From Catenibacillus scindens (lineage in GTDB: Bacteria; Bacillota; Clostridia; Lachnospirales; Lachnospiraceae): a DNA stretch of 64,000 nucleotides. Shown here one piece after another: positions 34,345 to 42,958 of the stretch (its first letter is position 1; the number at the start of each line of letters is the position of its first letter). Under the pieces are notes generated by a model, which was not told where the DNA came from, did no database searches, and saw only the letters and a list, made by a program, of their open reading frames with translations. The stretch spans positions 124,001 to 188,000 of the forward strand of contig NZ_JACHFW010000003.1 in the NCBI RefSeq assembly GCF_014202115.1, written 5' to 3'. Both the position numbers and the translations under genes were made by a program.

Positions 34345-36282
34345 CTATTCCGCCTTTTCTTTCAGCCGACCGTCCCGGTAGGCGGCCACCAGATCTTTCA
34401 GATCCCGGATCTGGCTTTTAAGTTCTTCCCCCTTATCCGTATCCGCCACCATCACCCGGCTTTTCATTTTTTCTACCACATAAACTTTGGGCGTACTCTC
34501 CTCGTCGGGGTGAAAGGGCTTGTGCTGGGCCAGGGCCAGGTGATGGGAATTGTAGATCAGCGTGTATCCGGCAATACCTGTGGTGGCCTGGTAGGCTTTG
34601 GACAGGCCGCCGTCGATAATAAACAGTTTGCCTCCGGCCTTGACCGGGGTTTCCCCGTCTTTCATTTTTACAGGGACATGACCGTTAATAATATGGGAGC
34701 CCTCCCTGGGAAGGCCAAATTCTTCCAGAATCTGATCGCAGTATTCCTCTTTAATACTCAGCCTGTAGTAAGGATTCATCAGTTCTTTGTGGGTGGATTT
34801 ATCTTCAATAAAATAATGCTCAAAGGTAGCCATTTTACTTTTTCCAAACAACGGGGATCGGGCGCCGCACCACAAATACCACACCAGATCAAGCCCCCAC
34901 TGTTTCTGAGGCGTCCCTTCAGGCATGAGATAGGCGTTGCGTACCTGAGTATTAAAATAGTCCATCAAACTTCGGCCAAAATAAACGGCGCCCTCCGCCT
35001 GAATACTGTCAAAACTGCCGTCCTCCCTCATGGGAATACAGCCGTGGTACAAAAGATTAGAATTGCAGCATTTGTACATATCCCCGTGGGAATATAAAAA
35101 CTTCACATGACGCTGAAGAAGATCGCTATGCAAAAATGAGGCTCTAAGGGTACGAAGGAGTGTCTTTTCCTCCTCGGTCAGCGCCAGAGGTTCCTTAGGA
35201 TCAATGGTTGGGAAACTTGTATCCAGCATAGGATATTCCTTTCCGTCCAGCGATACCGTCCCCCGCGCAAAATCCACCTGCTCCAAAAGTACCCGGTCAT
35301 CCATAAGAAATTCCGGATGACGCTTAATAATGGCCCCCTCCACTTTAAACTGCATGACCGCGATAGCCTTGTGCATCCGGGCGGCCAATCCCGGATCCAC
35401 AGCATCGTAAATATTCTCGTCCAGGATTTTAGGCACAAAACGGCGACACGGGTCATCCTGATACACTCTGGCGGCGAACATGGAAAGCGGGCGCAGGTTA
35501 ATGCCGTAGCCGTCCTCCAGGATATCAAAACTGTTGTAACTGATAGCGATCCGAAGCACATTGCATATACAGGCCAGGCTCCCGGCAGCGGCGCCCATCC
35601 AGGAAATATCATGGTTGCCCCACTGGATATCCACATCGTGAAACTGCATTAATGCGTCCATGATCACATCCGCTCTGGGCCCCCGGTCAAAAATATCCCC
35701 GATAATATGCAAGTTATCAATGGTCAGGTTCTGGATCAGCTCACACAGGGCAATAATAAACTTGTCCGCCACTTCATTTTCAATGATCGAATGGATAATT
35801 TCGCTGTAATACACCTCTTTATTGGCGTCACTGTAATCCACATGGAGCAGCTCATCAATGACATAGGCAAACTCTTTTGGCATCTTCTTGCGCACTTTTG
35901 ACCGGGTGTATTTGGAGGAAACCTCCTTGCAAATCTGAACCAGCCGGTAAATGGTAATCCGCTGCCAGTCCCGGGTATAATTCTCCTGTTTCTGTATCCG
36001 GCTCAGATTCCGATTTGGATAGTAAATGAGATTGGCCAGGGCCACCTGCTCCTCCTCGGAAAGAAGATGTCCGAAAGTCAGCCGGATTTTTTCACGGATG
36101 ATCCCTGACGCACTTCTCAGCAGATGGATAAACGCCTCATATTCCCCGTGAAGATCGCTGAAAAAATACTCGGTTCCTTTAGGCAGACCGCAGATGGCCG
36201 ACAAATTGATAATTTCGCTGGTGGCCTCTTTAATAGTCGGATATTCTTTAGATAAAAGTTTCAAATAGGCTAGATCTCTCAT
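34345..36282 (-). CDS. fbp: Fructose-1,6-bisphosphatase class III
   Basis: A 645-residue class III (calcineurin-like) fructose-bisphosphatase. The start at 36282 is chosen for GGGGAGGGG upstream; 39 codons above it are unlike the family. Metal motifs are FFSDLHGEYEAF, GDIFDRGPRADV and WGNHDISWMG. It removes the 1-phosphate in gluconeogenesis and is the usual enzyme in Clostridia. It is divergent from the van-like genes across about 310 bases. Confidence 0.95.
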   Translation of the reverse strand: MRDLAYLKLLSKEYPTIKEATSEIINLSAICGLPKGTEYFFSDLHGEYEAFIHLLRSASGIIREKIRLTFGHLLSEEEQVALANLIYYPNRNLSRIQKQENYTRDWQRITIYRLVQICKEVSSKYTRSKVRKKMPKEFAYVIDELLHVDYSDANKEVYYSEIIHSIIENEVADKFIIALCELIQNLTIDNLHIIGDIFDRGPRADVIMDALMQFHDVDIQWGNHDISWMGAAAGSLACICNVLRIAISYNSFDILEDGYGINLRPLSMFAARVYQDDPCRRFVPKILDENIYDAVDPGLAARMHKAIAVMQFKVEGAIIKRHPEFLMDDRVLLEQVDFARGTVSLDGKEYPMLDTSFPTIDPKEPLALTEEEKTLLRTLRASFLHSDLLQRHVKFLYSHGDMYKCCNSNLLYHGCIPMREDGSFDSIQAEGAVYFGRSLMDYFNTQVRNAYLMPEGTPQKQWGLDLVWYLWCGARSPLFGKSKMATFEHYFIEDKSTHKELMNPYYRLSIKEEYCDQILEEFGLPREGSHIINGHVPVKMKDGETPVKAGGKLFIIDGGLSKAYQATTGIAGYTLIYNSHHLALAQHKPFHPDEESTPKVYVVEKMKSRVMVADTDKGEELKSQIRDLKDLVAAYRDGRLKEKAE

Positions 36283-36596
36283 GACAGTTCCCCTCCCCAA
36301 AACATCATAGTCCCCACGGAAAAGTGGGTGTATCACAGGCAGCAAAATACCTCTTAATGTCTTTTTCATAGTATAACACGCCGGCATATTTGGGAGCAAC
36401 GGCTGATTTTCGGAGTACCTTCTTTTAAAGCCAATTCACCCGCCATGATCGCCCGCTATGGGGCACATAATGACCAATAGTGACAACATTGTCATAAATC
36501 CTGTCACCGGACTGTAAGCTTGCCCGGATAAGCTATAAACAAAGAAACAGATTAATGGCACTTACTTTAAACCCCTTACAGGAGGCAATGATACTA
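36283..36596. promoter_or_regulatory. Divergent control region between fbp and the vanG-like operon
   Basis: A 314-base gap without a gene. TGACAA and TTGTCA (36481-36494) form a 6-bp dyad with a 2-base centre about 100 bases before the ligase start, a possible operator. The ligase site GGAGG is at 36581-36585. No vanR/vanS genes are in the window, so the regulator is unknown. Confidence 0.4.
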
Positions 36597-37676
36597 ATGA
36601 AAAATATAGGCATTTTATTCGGAGGAAATTCAACAGAATACAAAATATCCCTGCAGTCGGCCCACGGAGTGGTCACCCATATCAACCGGCGCAAATATAA
36701 TCCCATCCTCATCGGCATTACCCGTGACGGACAGTGGCGATATTACAGCGGCCCTGTGGAAAATATTCTCAACGACACCTGGTCTGCACCGGATCTGTGC
36801 CAGCCCGCCATCATTCCGCCGGATACCAGGGAACACAGTCTTTGGATCGTTGAGGATCAGCGGCTAAAGAAAATCCACTTAGACGGTGTATTCCCGGTTC
36901 TGCACGGTAAAAACGGAGAGGACGGTACGGTCCAGGGGCTTCTTTGCATGGCCCAGATTCCGGTGATCGGCTGCAAAACATTAAGCTCAGCGCTGTGCAT
37001 GAATAAGGACGCATCCCACCGCCTTGTAGGCGCTGCGGGTATCCGGGTTCCCAAAACTCTAGTCCTTGAAAAAGAGACGTCCCGGATCTTTTGGTGTGCG
37101 CCGGAGGCTGCCTGCGCATGGCTAACAGAGCGGCTTGGCAATCTTGGGATTTCCCTTCCCGTCTTTATCAAACCGGTCTGTGCCGGGTCATCTTTCGGAA
37201 TCACAAAAATCTCTGATCCCTCCCGCCTGGCCTGGGCTGTATGCCAGGCATTTGAACACGATCACCAGGTCATTATTGAGGAAAACATTGACGGATTTGA
37301 AGTGGGATGCGCCATTATGGGAAATGAAACTCTCACCGTAGGGGATATTGATGAAATCCGGCTGTCCGGAGGATTTTTTGATTACGAAGAAAAGTATACT
37401 TTAAAAACATCCCAGATCTTTGTTCCTGCCAGGATTCCAAAGGCCAAAGCCGAAGAAATCAAGGAAACAGCCCGGAGGATTTACCGCATTCTTAACTGTC
37501 AGGATTTTGCCCGCATTGACATGTTCCTCACTCCGTCGGGTGAAATCTGCTTTAACGAGGTCAACACCATCCCCGGATTTACGCCTCACAGCCGTTTTCC
37601 CAAAATGATGGAAAGCGCCGGAATTTCCTTTGATGAAGTCGTTGACCGTCTTATTGAAATGGAGGTGCCCCAATGA
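36597..37676 (+). CDS. vanG: D-Ala-D-Ser ligase of VanG type
   Basis: A 359-residue ATP-grasp ligase. LHGKNGEDGT (102-111) and PVFIKPVCAGSSFGI are conserved D-Ala-D-X ligase motifs. FDYEEKYTLKTSQI (261-274) has EKY at the second-substrate site, as in VanC/VanE/VanG D-serine ligases. It would make the D-Ala-D-Ser wall terminus that weakens vancomycin binding. The ATG at 36597 has GGAGG eleven bases upstream; an ATG at 36588 lies too near the site. It overlaps the carboxypeptidase gene by 4 bases, and racemase genes follow, so the module is complete for D-Ser supply. Confidence 0.88.
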   Translation: MKNIGILFGGNSTEYKISLQSAHGVVTHINRRKYNPILIGITRDGQWRYYSGPVENILNDTWSAPDLCQPAIIPPDTREHSLWIVEDQRLKKIHLDGVFPVLHGKNGEDGTVQGLLCMAQIPVIGCKTLSSALCMNKDASHRLVGAAGIRVPKTLVLEKETSRIFWCAPEAACAWLTERLGNLGISLPVFIKPVCAGSSFGITKISDPSRLAWAVCQAFEHDHQVIIEENIDGFEVGCAIMGNETLTVGDIDEIRLSGGFFDYEEKYTLKTSQIFVPARIPKAKAEEIKETARRIYRILNCQDFARIDMFLTPSGEICFNEVNTIPGFTPHSRFPKMMESAGISFDEVVDRLIEMEVPQ

Positions 37677-38296
37677 AAACAGCTCAAGTTTATAAAAAAG
37701 AACCCTTTTACGATCCACTCCTCCTTGTCAACCGCAGCCATGCCCTGGAAAATCCCTCAGAAACGCCCGCCGGTCTTGTGGATGTTTCCACTTTCATGCC
37801 TGTAATGCCCGGACAGAAAGTTTATCTCCTTTTTCCGGCGGCATCAGCCCTGAAAGCCCTTTTAGATCATCTTGACGCCAAAGGAGTCATCACGGCGGTA
37901 AGCGGCTGGCGCTCTTTTAGTGAACAGGTAAATATTTATAAAGATTCTCTAATAGAAAACGGCGAAGAGTTTACGAAAAAATATGTGGCCTGGCCGGGAT
38001 GCAGCGAACATGAGACAGGGCTTGCCATTGACCTTGGCCTGACTATGGAAAACATGGATTTTATACGCCCCTGGTTCCCCTATGACGGAATCTGTGAAAC
38101 CTTCCGGAATCTGGCGCCTTCCTATGGATTTATATTACGGTACGCAAAAGAAAAAGAAAATGTCACCGGCATCAGTCATGAGCCATGGCATTTCAGATAT
38201 GTAGGCACGCCTCACAGTGAGATCATCACCCAAAAAGGTCTGTGCCTGGAGGAATATATTGAAAACATTAATAAAAAAAATAACCCCCAGGGCTAA
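37673..38296 (+). CDS. D,D-carboxypeptidase/dipeptidase, VanXY/VanY type
   Basis: A 207-residue M15B zinc peptidase with no signal peptide or membrane anchor. SGWRS (77-81), SEHETGLAIDL (H113, D120) and EPWHFRYVG (E170, H173) give the zinc and catalytic residues. In VanG-type clusters this enzyme (VanXY) removes D-Ala from existing precursors so only D-Ala-D-Ser remains. Being cytoplasmic fits VanXY better than membrane-anchored VanY. It is translationally coupled to the ligase (4-base overlap). Confidence 0.87.
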   Translation: MKTAQVYKKEPFYDPLLLVNRSHALENPSETPAGLVDVSTFMPVMPGQKVYLLFPAASALKALLDHLDAKGVITAVSGWRSFSEQVNIYKDSLIENGEEFTKKYVAWPGCSEHETGLAIDLGLTMENMDFIRPWFPYDGICETFRNLAPSYGFILRYAKEKENVTGISHEPWHFRYVGTPHSEIITQKGLCLEEYIENINKKNNPQG

Positions 38297-39347
38297 ACAA
38301 ACGACCCCGTTTCCTCTCCTTGATCTGGCCAGATTTCCCGCGGCGCTCCTGGTCATCGCCATTCACATATCGCCTCTGGCCTTTATCAATGAAAGGGCGG
38401 ATTTTATCCTGACCGGAATCATTGGCCGGGTGGCCGTTCCATTTTTCATCATGGTCACCGGATACTTTACTTTAAAACCGAAACGTCGCCGTGGAAATAT
38501 ATTTCCCGCCTCCTCGGTGAAAAAAATTCTTATTCTCTATGTCATTGCCATAGCTTTATATCTCCCGGTAAATATCTATGCCGGACAGATCCCTTTGTGG
38601 ACAAATACCGGCGATTCGCCCGGTCCATTGTGGATACTTTCCCTTATCCGCTGGATTTTTGTGGATGGAACCTTTTATCACCTGTGGTATTTTCCCGCCC
38701 TGATCACCGGATTGATCCTTGTGTCCCTGCTTTTAAAAGTATGTTCCCAAAGATGCGTCCTGATCATCACCGCCCTCCTTTATATTTTCGGCCTCATGGG
38801 GGACAGCTACTATGGACTGGCCATCCAGATGCCCGCGCTTAAAATAGTATACGACGGTATCTTTGCCATTTGTACATACACCCGCAACGGCCTCTTTTAT
38901 GTTCCCCTGTTTCTTGTTCTTGGCCGGCAGCTTGCCCTTAAAGGCCCGGAATTTTTCAAAAATGGCCCTCTGCTTTTGACAGCGTTTCTGGCCATGACAG
39001 GGGAAGGGCTGATCCTCCATCACTTTGACTTGCAGCGCCATGACAGTATGTATATCTTCCTGCCCCTGGTTATGTATTTTGTTTTCTGCCTTCTTCTTGA
39101 CCTGAACCAGAGGTTTAAAAAAACCTGCTGTCCCTGTCCGTCCTTTAAAATATTCCGCCGAATTTCCATGATCATATACATTATCCATCCGCTGATGATC
39201 ATCGCTGTCCGCGCCGCAGATAAGCTGATAAATCTTCAAGGGCGGCTTATTAATAACGGACTGCTGCTGTACGCCCTCACCGCTGCGCTGTCTCTGACGG
39301 CCGCCCTTATTTTGACCCCCGTTATCCAAAGATTCAAAAGGAGCTGA
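38259..39347 (+). CDS. Acyltransferase-3 membrane protein, N-terminal half of a split VanT
   Basis: About 362 residues with ten or so membrane helices. LLDLARFPAALLVIAIHISP then LAF is the VanT/acyltransferase-3 start, and the protein ends IIYIIHPLMIIAVRAADKL. The best start is the TTG at 38259, behind CTGGAGG (38246-38252), overlapping the carboxypeptidase by 38 bases; an ATG at 38217 lies deeper inside it. In VanT this domain moves L-serine inward and is fused to a racemase domain. Here a TGA at 39345 ends it, and the racemase follows as its own gene. Confidence 0.82.
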   Translation: MKTLIKKITPRAKQTTPFPLLDLARFPAALLVIAIHISPLAFINERADFILTGIIGRVAVPFFIMVTGYFTLKPKRRRGNIFPASSVKKILILYVIAIALYLPVNIYAGQIPLWTNTGDSPGPLWILSLIRWIFVDGTFYHLWYFPALITGLILVSLLLKVCSQRCVLIITALLYIFGLMGDSYYGLAIQMPALKIVYDGIFAICTYTRNGLFYVPLFLVLGRQLALKGPEFFKNGPLLLTAFLAMTGEGLILHHFDLQRHDSMYIFLPLVMYFVFCLLLDLNQRFKKTCCPCPSFKIFRRISMIIYIIHPLMIIAVRAADKLINLQGRLINNGLLLYALTAALSLTAALILTPVIQRFKRS

Positions 39348-39353
39348 CCGATA

Positions 39354-40529
39354 ATGACCCCAATAGAAACCTCACAAAAACTGTCTTCCGTAAAAACAAG
39401 CCGGGCGTGGGCTGAGATTTCCACCAGCGCCCTGATCCACAATGCCGGCGTCTTTTCTCCGCTGTCGAAAAAGGGCATAATGGCTGTTGTCAAGGCCAAT
39501 GCCTACGGCCACGGGGCGGTTGGCGTCAGCCGGGCTTTGGCCTACAGCGGCGTTTGCCATTTCTGTGTGGCCTCCCTCCAGGAAGGCATAGAACTGCGCG
39601 CGGCCGGTATCCCCGGCGAAATCCTTATTCTGGGATACACGCCGCCCCAGCTTGCCGGTCAGATCGGGGAGTATGATTTGACCCAGGCCGTCATTGACGA
39701 AAATCATGCCGGGGAGCTGGCAGCATATTCCCCCGCATCACCCATAAAAATTCATATTGCCGTAGATACAGGGATGCACCGTCTCGGCCTTGCCTGGGAC
39801 AGGCCGGAACTGATCCGAAAGCAGTTTTTTGAGGAACGCTTTTGCGTCACCGGAGTCTTTTCCCATCTGTGCGCCGCAGACAGCCAAATTCCGGACGATC
39901 AGAATTTTACTTTAAAACAGTTTGAACGGTTTAACTCTGTGATAAAATATCTCCACCGTCACGGACTGCACCATTTTTCCACCCATATTCAGAGCAGCTA
40001 CGGACTTCTCAATTACAGCCAGTTTCACTATGATTATTCCCGCATCGGCATTGCCCTATATGGTGTATACAGCAGCCCCGCCAATCCAGACGGCACTGCC
40101 GGGGTCGGCAGTTTTTGCCTCATCCCTGCCATGACCATCAAGGCCCGGATTGCCCGGATTCTCTCCCTAAACGAGGGAGAGTCTCTTGGCTACGGCCGGG
40201 CATTTACGGCAAAAACTTCCATGAAAGCCGCTGTTATTTCCATCGGTTACGCCGACGGCATTCCCAGAAACATCGACGAAACTTTTCCCGTCCATGTTCT
40301 CATCCAGGGGCAAAAAGCCCCCATTATCGGCCGTGTCTGCATGGATCAGCTTTTTGCCGATGTCACACAGATTCCCAATGTTTGGGCCGGAATGGAGGCT
40401 GTCATCATGGGCCGGGACGAAGTCTCCGGAAAAAATCTGGACGCCGCCCAGATGGCCCGCGCCTGCGGCACTATCTCCAACGAAATCCTCTCCCGCCTGG
40501 GTCAGCGCCTGGAGAGGATCTATGTGTAG
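39354..40529 (+). CDS. Alanine/serine racemase, C-terminal half of a split VanT
   Basis: A 391-residue fold-type III PLP racemase. AVVKANAYGHG (44-54) holds the PLP lysine K47, and the C-terminal beta domain includes ESLGYGRAF and VSIGYADG-like strands. It starts 6 bases after the membrane-domain stop, with AAGGAGC before the ATG. In known VanG clusters the enzyme is one polypeptide with the membrane domain and makes D-serine. Position argues for serine racemase over a housekeeping Alr. It is the last gene of the operon. Confidence 0.88.
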   Translation: MTPIETSQKLSSVKTSRAWAEISTSALIHNAGVFSPLSKKGIMAVVKANAYGHGAVGVSRALAYSGVCHFCVASLQEGIELRAAGIPGEILILGYTPPQLAGQIGEYDLTQAVIDENHAGELAAYSPASPIKIHIAVDTGMHRLGLAWDRPELIRKQFFEERFCVTGVFSHLCAADSQIPDDQNFTLKQFERFNSVIKYLHRHGLHHFSTHIQSSYGLLNYSQFHYDYSRIGIALYGVYSSPANPDGTAGVGSFCLIPAMTIKARIARILSLNEGESLGYGRAFTAKTSMKAAVISIGYADGIPRNIDETFPVHVLIQGQKAPIIGRVCMDQLFADVTQIPNVWAGMEAVIMGRDEVSGKNLDAAQMARACGTISNEILSRLGQRLERIYV

Positions 40530-40622
40530 ATATCCGACATTGCCGAGGTAATTTCAGGGGGAAATGGCTGCCTCACTACATCACATGCGACAGCCCCCCC
40601 AAATCATTTATTACTGATTCTT

Positions 40623-41675
40623 TTATACTACTATCTCGTACTTTTCCTTCAGATTATTCAGCATACTGTACTTGATCATTCCTTCCAACTGCATTCTTCC
40701 AACAACAATACCAGGTGCGATTCCCTGATCTTTCGCAAATTGCACTACACTTTGCTCTGAATAATCCTGATTTATCCTAAATTGTTCAAAATCTTCGGAC
40801 TTGATTAGTATATCACCAGACCATTTATCGGCAGCTTTTTCATCCTCTTCAGATGTGCCATTTGGCCGTCCTACATGACCGAGAGCAATATGCGCCAATT
40901 CATGGAACAAACTAAACCAGAACTTATCAGCATCCTTACCTCTTGCAGTAAGCCCTACAACAAGCTTCTTTCCGTCCATAAAGGAAGCTCCCTGTAGGAA
41001 AGAGCCTTTCAGATGAGGGAGAAATACCAGTGCGATCCCACACTCCGCCAAATACTTTTTTATCTTTGGACAGAATTCCTTCGGCTTGAGTACGGTCATT
41101 TTACGTATCTTGGGCATTGCCAAAATCAATCCTTTGATATTGATCGGCGCAGTTTGTATACCACGAGCCTTAATCTTTGCCTCCTGAGCCCATGCCATCA
41201 AGGCCAGATCACTTTTATCCGTAATTGCCAGCCGCCTGCAGGCTATTCTTGTAATCTGGTCGCTACCCAGGAGAGAAAGTTGGACAACCTCAAAATATTT
41301 TCTAAGATTTATCACTTTTTCATTCGCTTCCCTTGTTTCCGGAACCCATCCGAGTTTTGCCATTTCACTATAGGGAAATCGTTTAGCTATTTCAGCATCG
41401 GCATCCATTGCATTTTCTGTTTCTGCCTTAATAATCTTCTCTCTGTAAATAGCCTCAAGATTATTCCAAAACTTAGCCGGAACGCCTAAAACCATCTCCA
41501 GCTTAACTGCGGTCTCAGGCGTAAGCTGTACATCACCATTAATAAGCTTGCTGATATGCTTTTCAGACATATCCATCCTGGCTGCAAACTCTTTCTGACT
41601 CATACCTCTGTCGTTTAACTGCTCCTTAATTGTCGCCCCAGGTGGCGTTGCAATAAAACTGCGACTTCTCACCAT
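40623..41675 (-). CDS. HigA-like antitoxin fused to an ImmA/IrrE metalloprotease
   Basis: A 350-residue two-domain protein. Residues about 12-70 are a HigA-type XRE helix-turn-helix (GMSQKEFAARMDMSEKHISK). Residues about 200-300 are an ImmA/IrrE peptidase with HELAHIALGH (258-267) as HEXXH. It follows the HigB-type toxin gene by 31 bases. Such fusions may repress the operon and also sense a signal by proteolysis, as ImmA does on phage repressors. Larger than plain HigA (about 100 residues). Confidence 0.9.
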   Translation of the reverse strand: MVRSRSFIATPPGATIKEQLNDRGMSQKEFAARMDMSEKHISKLINGDVQLTPETAVKLEMVLGVPAKFWNNLEAIYREKIIKAETENAMDADAEIAKRFPYSEMAKLGWVPETREANEKVINLRKYFEVVQLSLLGSDQITRIACRRLAITDKSDLALMAWAQEAKIKARGIQTAPINIKGLILAMPKIRKMTVLKPKEFCPKIKKYLAECGIALVFLPHLKGSFLQGASFMDGKKLVVGLTARGKDADKFWFSLFHELAHIALGHVGRPNGTSEEDEKAADKWSGDILIKSEDFEQFRINQDYSEQSVVQFAKDQGIAPGIVVGRMQLEGMIKYSMLNNLKEKYEIVV

Positions 41676-41706
41676 AGTGCTACCTCCTGACTTTCCCTCT
41701 TGACAT

Positions 41707-42003
41707 TTAATGATAATTAACTATTTCCAAAATATTCGCTATTTGTATTTCGTCGCCATTCTTCTCGAATACCAATCTATACGGATGCACCAAATCCACC
41801 GCATATTGACCTTTCCTATTCTGATTAAGCGGATGGCATCGTCCGATATGGAACTGTATCATCATTTCAACAGTATCCGCTGCATTAATTTCATCTATAC
41901 GCTGATGTATTTTAGCGGCCATTTCTCGGCCGTAGGTTCTCTCTGCCATTTTGGCATCTGTACAAATTTTTTCAATTTTTTTATTTTTGTACGTGATATC
42001 CAA
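41707..42003 (-). CDS. higB: HigB-type mRNA interferase toxin
   Basis: A 98-residue RelE-superfamily toxin of the HigB branch: KIEKICTDAKMAERTYGREM then AAKIHQRIDEI, RCHPLNQNRKGQYAVDLVHP then YRLVFE. Toxin before antitoxin is the usual Hig order. A near-consensus promoter and operator lie directly upstream. Frame intact. Confidence 0.88.
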   Translation of the reverse strand: MDITYKNKKIEKICTDAKMAERTYGREMAAKIHQRIDEINAADTVEMMIQFHIGRCHPLNQNRKGQYAVDLVHPYRLVFEKNGDEIQIANILEIVNYH

Positions 42004-42022
42004 ACCATTGCCTCTCTTTCAG

Positions 42023-42072
42023 ATTTACCTTTAAGGTAAATTTATTATAGCGCAGATGTTCATATTTGTCAA
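42023..42072 (-). promoter_or_regulatory. Promoter and palindromic operator of the HigBA-like operon
   Basis: On the leftward strand, TTGACA (complement of 42067-42072) and TATAAT (complement of 42044-42049) are 17 bases apart. The dyad ATTTACCTT/AAGGTAAAT (42023-42041, one-base centre) covers the start site, and a second half-conserved TACCT/AGGTA (42083-42095) lies just upstream of the -35. This fits autorepression by the HTH domain of the antitoxin. Confidence 0.82.
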
Positions 42073-42264
42073 ACTGTCAATGTACCTCTCAGGTAAATTT
42101 TCAGTATGTTTTCCAGTTATTTTCCGGTCACAAAATCTTGATGGTTCATGACCAAATGATTATGATAAAGTTGTATCAGATATCCCGCTTTTTTGCAGGG
42201 CGTTATTGGTGCAAAATCAGATGCGCCAAACCATACTCTATCTTTAAATCAGAAGGTTATCAAG

Positions 42265-42399
42265 ATGAGTAAAAAATTAGTCGCTTATTTCTCAGCCAGC
42301 GGAATCACCGCCAATGCTGCCGGAAATCCGGCCGCAGCATCGGCCTCTACTCTTTCACCACAATTCCCAGCAATTTCGCCAGTTCCACTGCCTGAATAG
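42265..42399 (+). pseudogene. Flavodoxin 5' fragment
   Basis: ATG with AGAAGG before it opens MSKKLVAYFSASGITANAAG, the phosphate-loop start of a flavodoxin (family: YFSASGTTAKVA). Coding sense fades around 42330, and the frame runs into the antisense of the pentapeptide gene, which ends at 42347. The rest of the flavodoxin is gone. Confidence 0.65.
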
Positions 42400-42958
42400 G
42401 ATTGACTACAGCTCCGCGAAGCTCAGAAAGCGTATCTGAAACGATGAGCCCTGACATATCACAGTCGGAAAAATCCAGGCCGGCGAGAGACGTCCCGAAA
42501 AAGTTTGTTTCCACGATCTGGCAGGCCGACAAAGCCATCTTCTTATGCCGGCTGGATGTGATGGCTCCATGGCTGAAATCACAGCGGGTAAATTCTGAGG
42601 ACTGCACATTACTTTGATGAAAATTACTGTACTGGAAATTACAGTCCGTAGCCACGCTTTCTTTTATGATGATGTCAACAAAAGAACAGCCTACCCCTTT
42701 TACAGACTGCCACTGACATTTTTTAAAATAAGCCAAATCCCAGCGGCTGTTGGAAATGTCGCAGTCATGAAAACTCACATTGACAAAACTGCAGCCCGAC
42801 AGATCGCACTGGGAAAAACGGCAGTTTTCAAAAATAACATTTTCAAACCCGGTCTTTTCAAAATCTTTATAATACAGGCCGGCGTTCTTTATGGTCACAT
42901 TTTTTATATCACCCTGCTCCTCTATAGCTTCTTCCAGCAGTTCTTCCAGATCAATCAT
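42347..42958 (-). CDS. Pentapeptide repeat protein
   Basis: A 203-residue right-handed quadrilateral beta-helix protein. Repeats of the form (N/S)-x-x-(L/F)-x run from about 40 to 180 (FENVIFENCRFSQCDLSGCS, FTRCDFSHGAI, AGLDFSDCDMSGLIVS). Some pentapeptide proteins mimic DNA and shield gyrase (Qnr/MfpA); no evidence ties this one to that. It overlaps the upstream amidase gene by 8 bases. Confidence 0.9.
   Translation of the reverse strand: MIDLEELLEEAIEEQGDIKNVTIKNAGLYYKDFEKTGFENVIFENCRFSQCDLSGCSFVNVSFHDCDISNSRWDLAYFKKCQWQSVKGVGCSFVDIIIKESVATDCNFQYSNFHQSNVQSSEFTRCDFSHGAITSSRHKKMALSACQIVETNFFGTSLAGLDFSDCDMSGLIVSDTLSELRGAVVNPIQAVELAKLLGIVVKE

Noticed and set aside
36283-36596. VanRS-type regulator upstream of the ligase
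   Set aside because: The gap between fbp and the ligase has no frame of adequate length, so no regulator can be placed there.
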